From assembly GCA_029931535.1 (NCBI GenBank), contig JAQPZY010001670.1, positions 5,604,501 to 5,668,500 on the forward strand: DNA of 64,000 bases, written 5' to 3'. The translations under genes were made by a program, and so were the position numbers. Shown here piece by piece: positions 24,600 through 36,067 of the stretch; position 1 is the stretch's first letter, and each line of letters begins with the position of its first letter. The DNA is from Margaritifera margaritifera (lineage: Eukaryota; Mollusca; Bivalvia; Unionida; Margaritiferidae). The notes below the pieces were generated by a model that was not told the DNA's origin, did no database searches, and saw only the letters and a list, made by a program, of their open reading frames with translations.

Positions 24600-24870
24600 T
24601 AAAAACTGTCACTGTAATTGCAGTTTTTGTATGTTTGACCTCCAACACCCTACCAAGAATAATTCCAGGGAGGAGGATATAGAGTTACTGACAGATGGAC
24701 AGATGGATGGGCAGACATCAGGGAATCACACAATCCCCTGCTAAAGTGTAGGGACAAACAGACTGATGACAAGTTTACAGTCAGATGGATGAACAGACAT
24801 ATGGAAGATATCATACTATCCCCTGCTAAAGCCTTAATGGGACAAAGAGATTGATGACAAGTTTGATAAT
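24600..24870 (+). repeat. 3' part of a further tandem element, duplicated
   Basis: GACAGATGGACAGATGGATG is followed by a CAGACAT-containing segment and AATCCCCTGCTAAAG. A second diverged copy follows (GATGGATGAACAGACATATG, TATCCCCTGCTAAAG). Confidence 0.55.
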
Positions 24871-25251
24871 TGTTTGATACAAAAGTAATTGCTCAAGTAA
24901 GCAACAAGCGGGGTATGATGCGATTAGGATCATGCATCTTCAATCAGCTATTTTGTTTCCTCTTGTCCATCTGGAATCAAACATCCACTATTCAATGTGT
25001 TATTGATTACTATTTTCTTCTTGCACATGTTGATTTCCTGACACATGAAATTTACAACAGATACAGCAACAAATTTACTTCAATAGTGGGTTTTATTGGC
25101 AACCATTTCTGTTTTTATCTTTTCATCAAAATACCGGTAACTTGGGAAAATCAATGAAATCTCTTCTCCGTTAAGCTGCAAGTGTTCATTGTAAATTTAT
25201 CCTAAGTGACCTTCAAGTCTTTTTCTATATTTGTAGCAGGTGTCATGAATT

Positions 25252-25445
25252 ACCATATTTTCTCATGTTAAATAGACCCAGACCTAATGATCCTATAATG
25301 CACTAGCAGATCAGGGTTATGATGTTCATTTTACTTATGATTTTAACAATATAGACCCTGATACTTTTGAATTATGTGATATCAAATCTGGGTCTATACT
25401 GTGTTCAGCTGACTGCAAGTTATACATGGGAATATTATATGGGTC
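25252..25445 (+). mobile_element. Palindromic TA-flanked MITE, strongly decayed
   Basis: Landmarks TACCATATTTTCTCATG, ATAGACCCAGACCTAATG, GCAGATCAGGGTTATG, ATATAGACCCTGATAC and ATCTGGGTCTATAC are in the order of the intact family. Confidence 0.55.
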
Positions 25446-25559
25446 AAATACTACAAACAGCTGTGTTGAGAGAGTGAAGATGGAGAAGGCATTGATTTCT
25501 AATCAAATATACATCTATATGCTATTTCTACTAATGTCTGACAGCACTGTATCTGATTA

Positions 25560-25765
25560 ACAGGACCTGTGGTGGCTCAGTGGTTAGTATGATGAACTCC
25601 TGACCAGAAAGGTGCAAGTTCAAATCCTACCATCTGATCAGCCTGGGTTGGCTACCAATGGTGTGTTCCTGGGCAAGGCACTTTATACCCATTGCCTCTG
25701 CATGATGTAACCTTCCTTTGTTGCAGGGTGCCATTAAACACCAAATCAAACCTGTATTTTTAACC
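25560..25765 (+). mobile_element. tRNA-derived SINE (second type)
   Basis: Head GGTGGCTCAGTGGTTAGTAT (box A-like) and GTTCAAATCCTACC (box B-like). The body has GTTCCTGGGCAAGGCACTTT and CCATTGCCTCTGCATGATG. The 3' end is GGTGCCATTAAACACC. The GGGCAAGGCACTT core is typical of a conserved central domain found in several animal SINE groups. Confidence 0.75.
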
Positions 25766-26294
25766 ACTGACATTTGTTTTCTCTTTTTATTAGACACTGA
25801 CCACATCATTAACTGCATACTGCAAGGTCTGATTTTGCTGTGTAGGCTGGTTTTTTTTAAACTCATTAACCCCATGCGCCACGTTTACACATCATGAGGT
25901 TGTACCCTACTTCCGAACTCTGTAACGTCAACATCATTTAAGATACACTAAAGTGGATGGTATTGCAGGAAAGTAGACAGATGTAGCTCTACAATGATGC
26001 CAAATAATGTCGACTTTCTACTCGCATTAAAAAATACATTGAAAAAAACACAATTTTTTAGACCCAATTTTTTGTTTAGGTTGAATATTGACAGTTTCGG
26101 AACCGGAATTTGTGTCGGATTTTAGACCTTTTGGCCTCAGATCTAAAGCAGACTGGTCTGAACTACTCATGGGCAGATGAACCTTTGCAAAAAGTAGGAT
26201 GAGTTTGAGATTTGGAGTAAAAAGGGGCCAGGACACAAACATTCTGACACACCTAAGCATCCGGCTAAACAAAAAACTTTCTTAAGCAGACGTG

Positions 26295-26545
26295 TTTGGC
26301 TGCATCCAGAAATAACCCCAAATATGCATTTCCTACCCCCATTTCAGGTGAAAATGAAAAGAATCTCCTGGGATTAATGAGTTTACAGCACTTTCCACAC
26401 ATTATAGGCTATATCATGCAAAGGGTATGGGAACTACATGTGTTTCCTAAGAGGAAGCTCACATTGGCTGACCTTGGCAGGTATTGAACCTGCGACCCTT
26501 GGATTATGAGTCCAACACTGCACAAACTGAGCTACCAGGCTCCCT
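26295..26545 (-). mobile_element. tRNA-derived SINE, minus strand
   Basis: Read on the minus strand, the head is GAGCCTGGTAGCTCAGTTTG with an anticodon-like CTCATAA loop and box B-like GGTTCAATACC. The body includes a CATTAATCCCAGGAGATTC-like 3' end near 26360. The tRNA part would fold with a CAT anticodon, but it is followed by a SINE body and is not called as a functional tRNA gene. Confidence 0.7.
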
Positions 26546-26569
26546 CTTGGTGAGTATAAAAGGGAGTAA

Positions 26570-28360
26570 GGGTATCTGCTACAAGTGTGGGGTCAGTTTT
26601 GAACTTAGGTAGTATACAAATGGGTTGCTGTCTAATTAATTTGTTCGTAAACAGTTCAAACAATGAATTCTGTATGTAAAGAACATTAAATTGATAGGTG
26701 TTCTCCTACATGGAGGAGGACAGCTGGAAATGTCATATTTTTATAGGTAAAAATTTGCAGAAGTTATTATTTTGTGACAATAATAGGTAGACTTTCATAT
26801 CAAAGTGTAGCGGTATAAAGAAGCATTATATGCATTTGTTCATACAAAGACCCATTACATGTTTATAATAAACTTGTACACCAGTGCAATTTATTTTCTG
26901 GTGGTGGTGGTGTACAAATTTTACTCTTAGGGGAGAAAGTAAATTGTCCTTTACATGAAGTAATAATGGAAATTTTTGGACAATAAAAATGTCCTCTGTT
27001 TATGTTACCCTGCTGTTCTTTATAAAAAATGACAAACATAAATTGATTTTCCTTTGAAATTCTTGAATGTGTCCTTGATAAGCAGGTGATCTTTGTATAC
27101 AGGTGTCCTTTAGGGTAGGTTTCATTGTAATTACATTGAAAGAAAGACATACACGTTTCATAATATCCTAATCATGATTTAAAAATTGGATTCTGTATAC
27201 CCTTCAATACCAGCCTGTAAATTTACAGATTACTAAATTGCATCACATGGAGGCAGACAAGCTGGACATGGGTGGACACAGCAGTCACAACAGTACAATG
27301 AATGGGTTACTCAGAGGCTACAGTATACCATCAACACACCATTTAAACCTTTCTCAAAGTGCCAATTTAACTTGTACTTGATTTTAACCCTTTGTCCCCT
27401 CAGTCATCCTGGTCACTGTATGGCTGATTTCCTCAGGAATTTTGGCAGAGGCACTAAAACTGACAATCTAATTGCTATGTTGAAATCAGGAAAAGATATT
27501 CCAAATATATGTTGGTCCTTAACTTGATGAAACTTACAGATTAGATCTATGAAGTAACAAGCTTTATATTTTTGGCAGCAACTAATACGTATAAAGTATA
27601 CATTGTATATCATAAAGAATAAGTGTTAAGAACATTGGTTGCCATGGTAAAAGCATGTATTTTTTAAATACTTATAATGATAGAAAAAAAAACTTCATTC
27701 ATTTTCTTTAATTAAAAATTATCTATTTATTTTAGAGTGTCAAAAATAAAAACATAATTATTTTAAGGTGCCAGCTTTAACTTTCATTGAGACCCCATGA
27801 TATAGCACAAAAAGCATGTTCAAACAGTGTGTCAACTTTAGAAACTCTTGGTAAAAGAACAAACTCTATAATTGTATGTTTATACATTCAAATAAACCTG
27901 ATAACTTATGTTTATACATCGTAAGATTTTTTTTTCATTGAAAATAATTTAACTCAAAATGGCCTTTATTTTGTATACTGCATGGGGTTGACGTATGTAT
28001 GTATGACATTTGTTCCACGTAATGAAGGAAAACAATACAACTTTAAATTTGAGGAATTTAATTGTGGTAAATGTAGTAAACTAGTCATGAAAATAAATAT
28101 AAAACATGAAAGTTCATTGATAATAATTTATCACAAACAAATAGTCTGAAATCGTGAATTAATAAAATTACTTTCAAAAAGCACTATCAACACTATTCTT
28201 CCTGTACACCTGGTGGTGGTATGCCTGGAATTATACACCTGGGCAAATATGGACAACACATTTAGCACATCCAAACACTGTCAAATTTCTGATGTGATTT
28301 TTTAAAACACTGCCTGCATGTGCTCTGTTTCTTAGTTTCAATGCTCCTTACAAAAGTTGA
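26570..28360. other. Intron, nothing recognised except an X-box-like site
   Basis: Unique AT-rich intron between exons 2 and 3. It contains an RFX X-box-like sequence at 27638-27651 and several long poly-A and poly-T runs. Short minus-strand frames here are not supported. Confidence 0.5.
27638..27651. promoter_or_regulatory. RFX X-box-like motif
   Basis: GTTGCCATGGTAAA matches the RFX consensus (GTNRCC, 0-3 bases, RGYAAC) at all but the last position. RFX factors control ciliary genes, and the host gene is of a cilium-related family. A site in an intron of that gene is suggestive only. Confidence 0.35.
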
Positions 28361-28369
28361 TATGTTGTT

Positions 28370-29470
28370 GGTCAGACCTGCACCATTTTCATTCAGAACC
28401 GACTAAATGTTACAAGAAATATTTTAGTAAAAACCCCATGTCACTACAACCATTGATGCAAGGCATAATGATAATAAGATTTTTTAGATTGGATGTTTAA
28501 GGGGCAACATTTTCATTTAGAACCAACTAGAAATTATAATAAGTCTTTGAGACTGCATGTCTATATGACCAACTAGAAATGATATTAAGACTTTTAGACT
28601 GCATATCTATACATGTATGACTAACTAGAAATTATAAAAAGTCTTTTAAACTGCATGTCTATGTGATCATCCATTAAGAAAAGTAGTAATAACAATACTT
28701 TAAAGATGGCAGCCATATTGGATGTCAGATCAGCATCAATTTCTTTTAGAACCAATTACATATCATAAAAAGTCTTTCAGTGAAAACTCCATGTCTATAT
28801 GACCATCTATTATGAGAAGTAGTAACAACAATATTTTAGAGATGGCAGCCATATTGGATGTCAGATCAGCATCAATTTCCTTTAGAACCAATTAAATATC
28901 ATAAGAAGTCTTTCCGTAAGACTATTCATTCAGGAGGAGTAGCTATAACAAGATTTTCAAGATGGTCACCATTGTGGCCATATTGGATGTCCAAGGGCAA
29001 TCATTTTCATTTGTGACTAACCAGACATCAAAATAGGTGCAAACACCATTCTGATATAATCATCTATTCAGGATGAATAACCATGACAAGATTTTCAAGA
29101 TAGCTGCTGTGGTGGCCATATCAGATGTCAGAGCAGCAATCTTTTTATTTAGGACAAACTAGGCATCAAAAAAAGTCTTTGAGCAAAAATTCATGTCAAT
29201 ATGACCGTCCATTCAGGAGGAGTGGTAACACCAAGATTTTCAAGATGGCTAACATGGCAGCTACATGTATACTGGATATCCAAGTGGCACCATTTTGTAG
29301 GTCCAACTAGACCTTGGGATGAATGTGTGTGTGTGTATAGTTTCATGACCATCTTCCAAGTAGTTTAGGAAAAGAAGCAACAACAAACTTGTGATAAAGG
29401 ACAAATGATGACAGACAGATGGACAATGGACAACAGGCTATGACCTGCAGATTTAAAAAATAACAACTCC
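28370..29470 (+). mobile_element. Helentron-like element, family A, headless copy
   Basis: About seven monomers with GATGGCAGCCATATTGGATG, TTTAGAACCAATTA and AAAAAGTCTTTCAGTGAAAA. The 3' part has TTGGGATGAATGTGTGTG, TTTCATGACCATCTTCCAAG and GACAGATGGACAATGGAC. The terminal hairpin is decayed. A (GT)n run lies at 29323-29337. Confidence 0.7.
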
Positions 29471-29847
29471 TATCGATAATGCACAAGCATATATGGATAA
29501 TAGTTTTCACATAAGTATCTACTCTTTGAAAAGACTACATTGTCATTTACACACTCATTTTTAATGATGCAATCCTGACAATGATAGACTATCTCTGTTG
29601 GCTCCATAAAGGTACTTTTGGAAATTATTGATTATCACAGTTTATGGATGACAGTTAATTTGGGAGCAGATACTATGAACATAGCATATATATAAATATA
29701 TAACCATGGCCTTATCAGCTGGTACCCTTTCATATGCTTATCACATCACATGCATGCCTAATCAAACTGATGCAAAACATGAGATCTGCATCATCATCAC
29801 TGCAGGCATTATTAATATTGATGTTCCCATTCCTTGGTTGTGGGGTG

Positions 29848-29868
29848 GTGGTGGGGGGGGGGGGGGAG
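29848..29868 (+). repeat. Poly-G tract
   Basis: A G-rich run of about 20 bases with one T. It gives a polyglycine open frame that is an artefact. Confidence 0.9.
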
Positions 29869-30009
29869 TGGGAGAACTGAGAGATGAAATACTAATTAAA
29901 AATGAATAATTCATCCCCCGAAAAATAATATAAAAAATCCATTAATGTCTCCTGCAATCTACTCAAAATATTAGAGTCATTACTGAGCAGGAACAAACCA
30001 AGAAACACT

Positions 30010-30270
30010 TATGTGGCATGAGTCAGAGTTGTAAGCAATGTTGAATAACCCCTTGAAAGTAAGTCAAAGCGACCCAGTTTTGGCATGCAAAATATATTCA
30101 TCCAAATATACATCCACATGACTGCTTGGATGGCAACGGTTGAAAAGGTCCTGGAATAAAAGCCAAGACACAATTTGTATGCCATGTTGAACAAACCCTG
30201 GAAAGTAGGTCAAAGCAACCCAGTTTAGGTATGTAATGCAGCTTCATCCCAAGATGTAGCCACAATGCAA
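30010..30270 (+). repeat. Tandem duplication, about 155 bp x 1.7
   Basis: Both copies have AATGTTGAATAACCCCTTG, GAAAGTAAGTCAAAGCGACC, CAGTTTTGGCATG and a CATCC region. Confidence 0.7.
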
Positions 30271-30817
30271 ATTTTGGTCTTTAGACTAAATATAGGTGTA
30301 TTGAGAAGAAAAAAAAAGACAAAGTTACAGCCAATGCTGGGAAGTCAAATGGATCGATAAAATGCATGCATGGATTGCTGCACAGATGAACAATGTGAAT
30401 TATTCCAAAAATACAATACAATAATCTTTATTTCCAAATGGGGACCTCTAGGGGGAACTTCATATACATCACAGTCTTCTAATAATGGGTACACCATAAA
30501 TAGTTTTATAAATAATGAATTAGACAAATCCAGTCTCACACATGAAGGAGGCTCTGAGTCACCATCATCTTGTATAAAGTACATAATCCTTCATAGAACG
30601 ATGTAGTCATAAGTAAACCAAACATGTACTGGAAGAGCTAATTCACCCCACTGGCCATGTTTAGCCTTTGGGTACTTGTGGTAACACATCATACAGTAAG
30701 ATGCTCAAGAGGTTTATTTCAAGTAATCATTTTGATCTTTTTTTTATGAATTGGAGAAATATTTCTACCTACATTTTAACAGCTACACAAGTAATTATCA
30801 AGTGGAAAGATAAACAA

Positions 30818-32295
30818 GAGCCTATCAAAGGGACTGATGTTCTATTGGCTGAAAGAAATTTGTAGGAATCCATGATAAGTCCGTTTCTTCACTACCATAT
30901 ATTTTTTAAAATTCCTGTGTATTGAAACCATCTCAGATGTTCTTGAGAAATTACATACCAAATTTGGCAACAAATATTTTCTTATATGTTTGAGTTAACA
31001 TGTTCACAAAAAAGTGCAGTACAAAAATCTGTCATGGCCTTTGACCTTGAACCTGATATCATGGATAGAAGATCACTGAACTTGTTCCTAATACTGTCAA
31101 GATGTACCCACATGCTAAGTTTTGTTAACTCCATAATTCATATTTTTGGGGGAAAAAAACAAGTTATAGAACTGTCATCATTTAAGTTATTCTTCATATT
31201 AATCTACAAAAATTGTGTTTTATAACAATCCATTCATAACTGTTTGTGTTATCATGCTCACAAGCCACTACAAATAAAAACCTGAATCATAACCTCAGAC
31301 CTTGAAATCAAAGTCAGAGAGCCGACTATGAACTTCTTTATTGCTCAAAATTCATTTGTATATGTCAAATTCACTGTGTTCATAAGCTCAATTTAGTACA
31401 AAAATGCAAGCCATGAACTTTGACTTGATGTAAAAGTCAAGTAGGTTTATCAAACTTGTTCACAAGAACATGGCCATGTTGATAGTGCAGATATGCACCA
31501 TTTTCATTCAGAACCAATTACATGACTGTGACATCTGACCTTTTGACCCTAGAATATTAGGTTTCTTTATTATGCTAAGTGCAAGCCATCCAAAGTTTGG
31601 TCAAGAAACTTGCTCTAGAACAAAAGTTATTCGGCAAAACCCAATTTTCTTTGAGCCACAATGACCTTGATCTTTGATCTTTTGAACCCAAAAATCAAAA
31701 GACATCTTCATACCATAACTGCAAACTCTCCAAAAACTTTAGTCAAGGTATGTGGTGTACAACTTAAATTATGCACAAACCACTTTTTTCACTCAGTGAC
31801 CTTGAACCATGACCTTTTTATCCCAAAATTAATAGGATTCTTTCTTACCCACCATGCAAGTCATCCACAAGCCATGGTGAAGGTACATTCTCAATAACTT
31901 TAAATTTTATGCATAAACCAGTTTTCTTTCTTCTGTCACTGTGACTTAACCTTTGATCTTTTGACACCAATATCAATAGGCTTCTTCCCTTACCCCAAGT
32001 GCAAGCCATCCACAAAGTTTAGTAATTGTAGATGGTGGATAACTCAAGTTATTGTGCAGAAACAATTTTTCTTCCTTTAGTCACAGTGATATTGATCTTT
32101 GACCTTTTGACCCTAAAATCAATAAGGTTCTTCATTACCACAACTGCTGGGCATCCACAAAGTTTGGTTACAATATATGCCCACTCAGGTGCAGTAGCTA
32201 TGCCAAAGTTTTCAAGATAACCACCTTGGTGGCCATACTGGATGCTTGAAGGGCACCATCTTCTTGTAGAATCAACTAGTAGAGCTAAAGTGTAT
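30818..32295 (+). mobile_element. Helentron-like element with family A head and family B core
   Basis: The head reads CAAAGGGACTGATGTTCTAT, AATTTGTAGGAATCCATGAT and TTGAAACCATCTCAGATGTT and is the same as in family A. The core holds about five TGACCTTTTGACC monomers of about 145 bp. One family A monomer piece (AGTTTTCAAGATAACCACCT, GGCCATACTGGATG) precedes the 3' end, which reads CTAGTAGAGCTAAAG. Confidence 0.75.
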
Positions 32296-32402
32296 AACCT
32301 AGGATTTTATAAATGCCTCTGATGGTTATGGCACTTCAAGAATTTACAGTAGTACAAGCAGAAGGAGAAGGAGAATAGTAGTAGGTGTAGTAGCAGTGGT
32401 AC

Positions 32403-32522
32403 CTGGTAATGGCCTCATGGACAGCATTGGAGAAAACTTTTGGCACCTGTTGTACAGTTGTGGATTCCTGGTTAAAGATGGAAACATCCTGATCAACAGT
32501 TACACGTGATGGTAACCCTCGT
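32403..32522 (-). CDS. FAM149B1: FAM149 exon 2
   Basis: A 120-base internal exon. The acceptor is a T-rich tract ending TTTGCAG and the donor is CCAG/GTACCA. It starts with one base that completes Gly with exon 1 and ends with AG, which with the next exon makes Ser. It encodes RGLPSRVTVDQDVSIF and, near its end, VPKVFSNAVHEAIT. No stop lies in frame, and codon use is balanced compared with the AT-rich intron around it. The function of this N-terminal segment is unknown. A Helentron-like element ends about 110 bases beyond the donor, and another tandem array begins about 60 bases upstream of the acceptor. Confidence 0.8.
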
Positions 32523-32574
32523 CTGCAAAAAAGTGGAATGAGGCATTAAGCACAAGATGGATGAACTCGATATG

Positions 32575-33535
32575 TGCAACAATATATTTTACACATGTAT
32601 GTTTTCTCAATGACCTTGACCTTTGAACTTCTGACCCTAAATTCAACAGACCTATTCCATACCTTAAGTGCAAGCCCTCCACAAACTTTGGCCAATGTTC
32701 GTGGTGTGGAACTAAGGTTCTTATGCACAAAAAACCATTCATTTTCTCTAAGCAGCACTGACCTTGACCTCTGACCAATTGACCCCAAAATCAATCAGCT
32801 TCTTCTTTACTACAAATGCAAGCCATCTACAATGTTTAGTCCAGGTTTGTGATATAGAACAAGTTATTGTGTAGTACTATTTTTCTTCTTTCTGCCACAG
32901 AAAAAAGTCATCCACAATTTTTGGTGAAGATACATTTTTGTTTCTTCTTTCAGTCAGCAAACTTGACCTTTGACCTTTTCACTCCCGAATCAATACAGTT
33001 ATTCCTTACCCCAAGTACAAGCTATCCATGACATTTGGTCCCGATCTGTGATGTAGAACAAGTGTTATTATTTAGACACCATTTTTCTTTTTTCAGTTAC
33101 AGTGATCTTGAATTTTGACAATTTAACCCCCCCCCCCCCCCCCCCCCCAGATGTTTAAGCTTATTCCTTACACAAAGTGCAAGCTATCCACAAAATTTGG
33201 TCCAGGTCTGTGATGAAGAACTAATGTTATTGTACAGAAACAATTTTCCTTCTTTCTATCAGTGACCATGACCTTTGACCTTTTGATCCCAAAATATATG
33301 AGCTTTCTTTTCCAAGTGTATGCCATGGATGAAGTTTGGTAACTGTAGATTGTGGAGAATTTGAGTTATTGTGCAGAAACCAGTTTTCTTGTCACAGTGA
33401 CCTTGACCTGTAACCTTTTGAACCCAAACTTGATATGGTTCTTTCTTGCCTCATATAGAAGCTATCCACAAAGTTTGGAGAAGGTATTTTCTGTATGACT
33501 AGAGTTATCATGTAAAATAGGAAAAGTTACTGACA
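32575..33535 (+). repeat. Family B tandem array, about 145 bp monomers, ~6 copies
   Basis: Monomers carry TTGACCTTTGACC, CCAAAATCAATC, AAGTGCAAGCCATCCAC and TTTGGTCCAGGTCTGTGAT. It contains the 20-base poly-C tract at 33128-33149. No head or 3' hairpin was identified. Confidence 0.75.
33128..33149 (+). repeat. Poly-C tract
   Basis: About 20 uninterrupted C inside a family B monomer, in place of the usual GACCCC. Confidence 0.9.
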
Positions 33536-33883
33536 AACAGTAATAGCATATTATGTTCCACCATAAATGGCAGATGTATACAAATGAAAATGTTGAATGC
33601 AAGAAAATGATTTATGGAGGGTTAGTGTGTGATTTCTTTCTTTCAGTATCCACATACTCTCGGTTAAATGATTACTAATAAGACAGTCAAATAAAAACTG
33701 AATTTAAATGAACTATTTTAAGTATCCTGAAAGTGACTTTGCTCAAATATAGTAAATGTGCAGTACATTCAATTAATTCTTCAAGTTACAGGGCTTGCTA
33801 AATTTAGCTTTTTTAGTCAGTCTATATAAATAGCACCCATCACCTACAGCATATAGCACTGCTGGACATAACTGTATTCTAGA

Positions 33884-34025
33884 GAGGATATTTGCTTGAA
33901 ACGAGTGAATAACGGATATATTTCATCGAGTGGGTGAAAAACTCAGTTTTTTCACAAAATACTTTAGTTTTTCACCCACAAGATGAAATATATCCATTAT
34001 TCACTCATTTCAAGCAAATATTCTT
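33884..34025. repeat. Long inverted repeat, 59-nt arms
   Basis: The left arm (33884-33942) and right arm (33967-34025) are about 90% complementary: for example ATATTTGCTTGAAA against TTTCAAGCAAATAT, and GTGGGTGAAAAAC against GTTTTTCACCCAC. The loop is 24 bases. As RNA it would make a long hairpin. Confidence 0.9.
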
Positions 34026-34453
34026 TTTATTTTATGCTCAAGCATATTGTCTAGCAATTTGTATAACACACTGAAGTAGCTGATTTCTTACTGCATCCCA
34101 CGCAATAATGTCAGCAGTTTACCGTTTATGTTCTGCTGTTTTGTGTATATTTGGACATAAAATATCAGTAGTTACATAATGCTACTTCCCAATTCAAGGT
34201 AAAACTGCAGATAAAAAGAAAATGGAAAAAACAAACATTTTGTACATTGCTGGGTTTGAACTCGGTTTGTCTGGATGCAAATCAGCCATCTTAACCATTA
34301 CACTATGCAAACGTATTACAAAATGTTTGAAATTTCTTAGTTATAATGTTATCAACGTCTATTGACAGACATCATATTTTTTCACTGCAGTGAAATACCA
34401 CAATTATTTCACTCGGAAAATCCAGTAATTCACTGCCTAGCATAAAATAAAAA
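34024..34453. mobile_element. Inverted-repeat element containing a tRNA-like segment
   Basis: 15 bp perfect terminal inverted repeats: TTTTTATTTTATGCT at 34024-34038 and its complement at 34439-34453. Inside, on the minus strand, is a tRNA-like region (box A-like ATAGTGTAATGGTTAAGA, box B-like GAGTTCAAACCC; 34251-34306). Several short GAGTGAAAT-type motifs near the right end are shared with the adjacent palindrome, so both may be one element. Confidence 0.6.
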
Positions 34454-34459
34454 TGTGTA

Positions 34460-36065
34460 CATCACCTCGATGAATTGCTAAACATACTGCAAATTTGAGC
34501 TCAACTGAATACATTCGCATATTGTCAGAGGCTTTAAAGTGTTCTATGCATGATAAGATGATGGTACAATGTGTATGAATGCATATACAATGGTTCCCCT
34601 CTTAAAAGGCTACCTCTTCTACAATGTAACCATTGACCAATTCAGTCAACACCTTGGGTGGAATCATTTGGCAACTGGGTGGGCAGACAAGAACTTGCCT
34701 GACCAATCAAGGCACCTACCGGTATATAGAATTTACAACATATATACCAATACAACCTATTAAAACTTAGATATTTTTCATCCAATATTTTTTTTAAAAA
34801 TCACAATGTACACGAGTCCAGTTCCAATCAGTGGACAATTTTTCCGACAGATATACATGGGTATTAAAGAAATAGATACACTAGTGAGTGGGTAGAGCAT
34901 TATCTGTTTTTCAGAGGGAGTCAATAGTCAACCAGGATATATAACATTATAATGGAATTGTTAGGTGTGTCCTGCAGATATACATGTATACTGTTAGGTG
35001 TGTCCCACAGATTTTTACTGTTTAAATGTAACTGACATCTATACAGAAAATGATCAAAGTTCAAATGATTTTCACACATCAACGATAGTACATCTTGCTA
35101 ACATTTCATCTAGATCCTCAAAGGTTCTTTCATCTCAAGTGATTAAATGATTTTCAAAATCAATTGCATTTTTAATTACATTTTCATTCAAAGTAGCACT
35201 GTAATGGGTTTATTGTCAAAATGATCATTGCTTCCACTCCCTGGAGATATGCAACAAACAGAATTTTAAACATTGAGAATGCCATCATCTTATTTAAAAT
35301 GAAGAACCTGGCGTTTCCAAGAATGACATCATGAAATTCTTTGTATCTCTGTAGCACTAGCCTATACATATGCATTATGCATGCACAATTTCTACAAACA
35401 TTCTGAATTCATGAACTGCCAGAGAAATGAGCTGCCAGCAGTTATCTTGTATCCATCAGGATGACAGTATATATATATATATAAACTACTGAGACCTGTG
35501 TGCATCAGTTGTTTTATTTCTGTTGATGTTAGTGTAACTTTAAACCAGTTTTTAGATAATCAATAGAATGTAATACTACCAGTTTAAGAAAATTACAAAA
35601 AGTCAAAAGAGAAAAGATTCACATAAATAAGACGAATCAGGCATGCAGAGTAACCCCCAAAATGCCAAAATCACACAAGTTTCCATACTTTTATATTGGG
35701 GATGAAAATTTTAGATAAGATTTATTTAAATTTAGCATTATTAAAGTAACATATAAACATAAGCTTTAAAAAGCTCTCTGCAAACATTGCATAACACATA
35801 AAGATATTACATAGAACATAAAGACATTACATAAGTAAAATTTACATGATTTGCAAGACATACAAAACACAGTATAATACATAATTACAATAAGATAAAA
35901 ATCACAAAACACAAAACTTAAAAAGTTAGTAAGTAAAGCACTTTAAAGAGACAGTATTTAAAAGAACATTTAGTGCTTAGGTATAAAAAAGGAAGCAGAG
36001 GTCAGAATTAAATGCACGCCAAGATGTTAATTAAGCCTAAAAAAAACTGTCAATATTGGTGAGCC
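34460..36065. other. Intron, nothing recognised
   Basis: Unique AT-rich sequence. A small duplication of TGTTAGGTGTGTCC lies at 34961-35010 and a short (TA)n at 35469-35482. Confidence 0.5.
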
Positions 36066-36067
36066 TC

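Noticed and set aside
24870..25157. 95-codon frame as a small membrane protein
   Set aside because: It begins at a non-ATG codon, has no splice context and resembles other random AT-rich frames.
26460..26545. Functional tRNA-Met gene on the minus strand
   Set aside because: The cloverleaf is imperfect and the sequence continues into a SINE body, so it is a tRNA-derived SINE head.
34251..34306. Functional tRNA gene
   Set aside because: Boxes A and B are recognisable but the acceptor stem does not pair well and the segment lies inside an inverted-repeat element.
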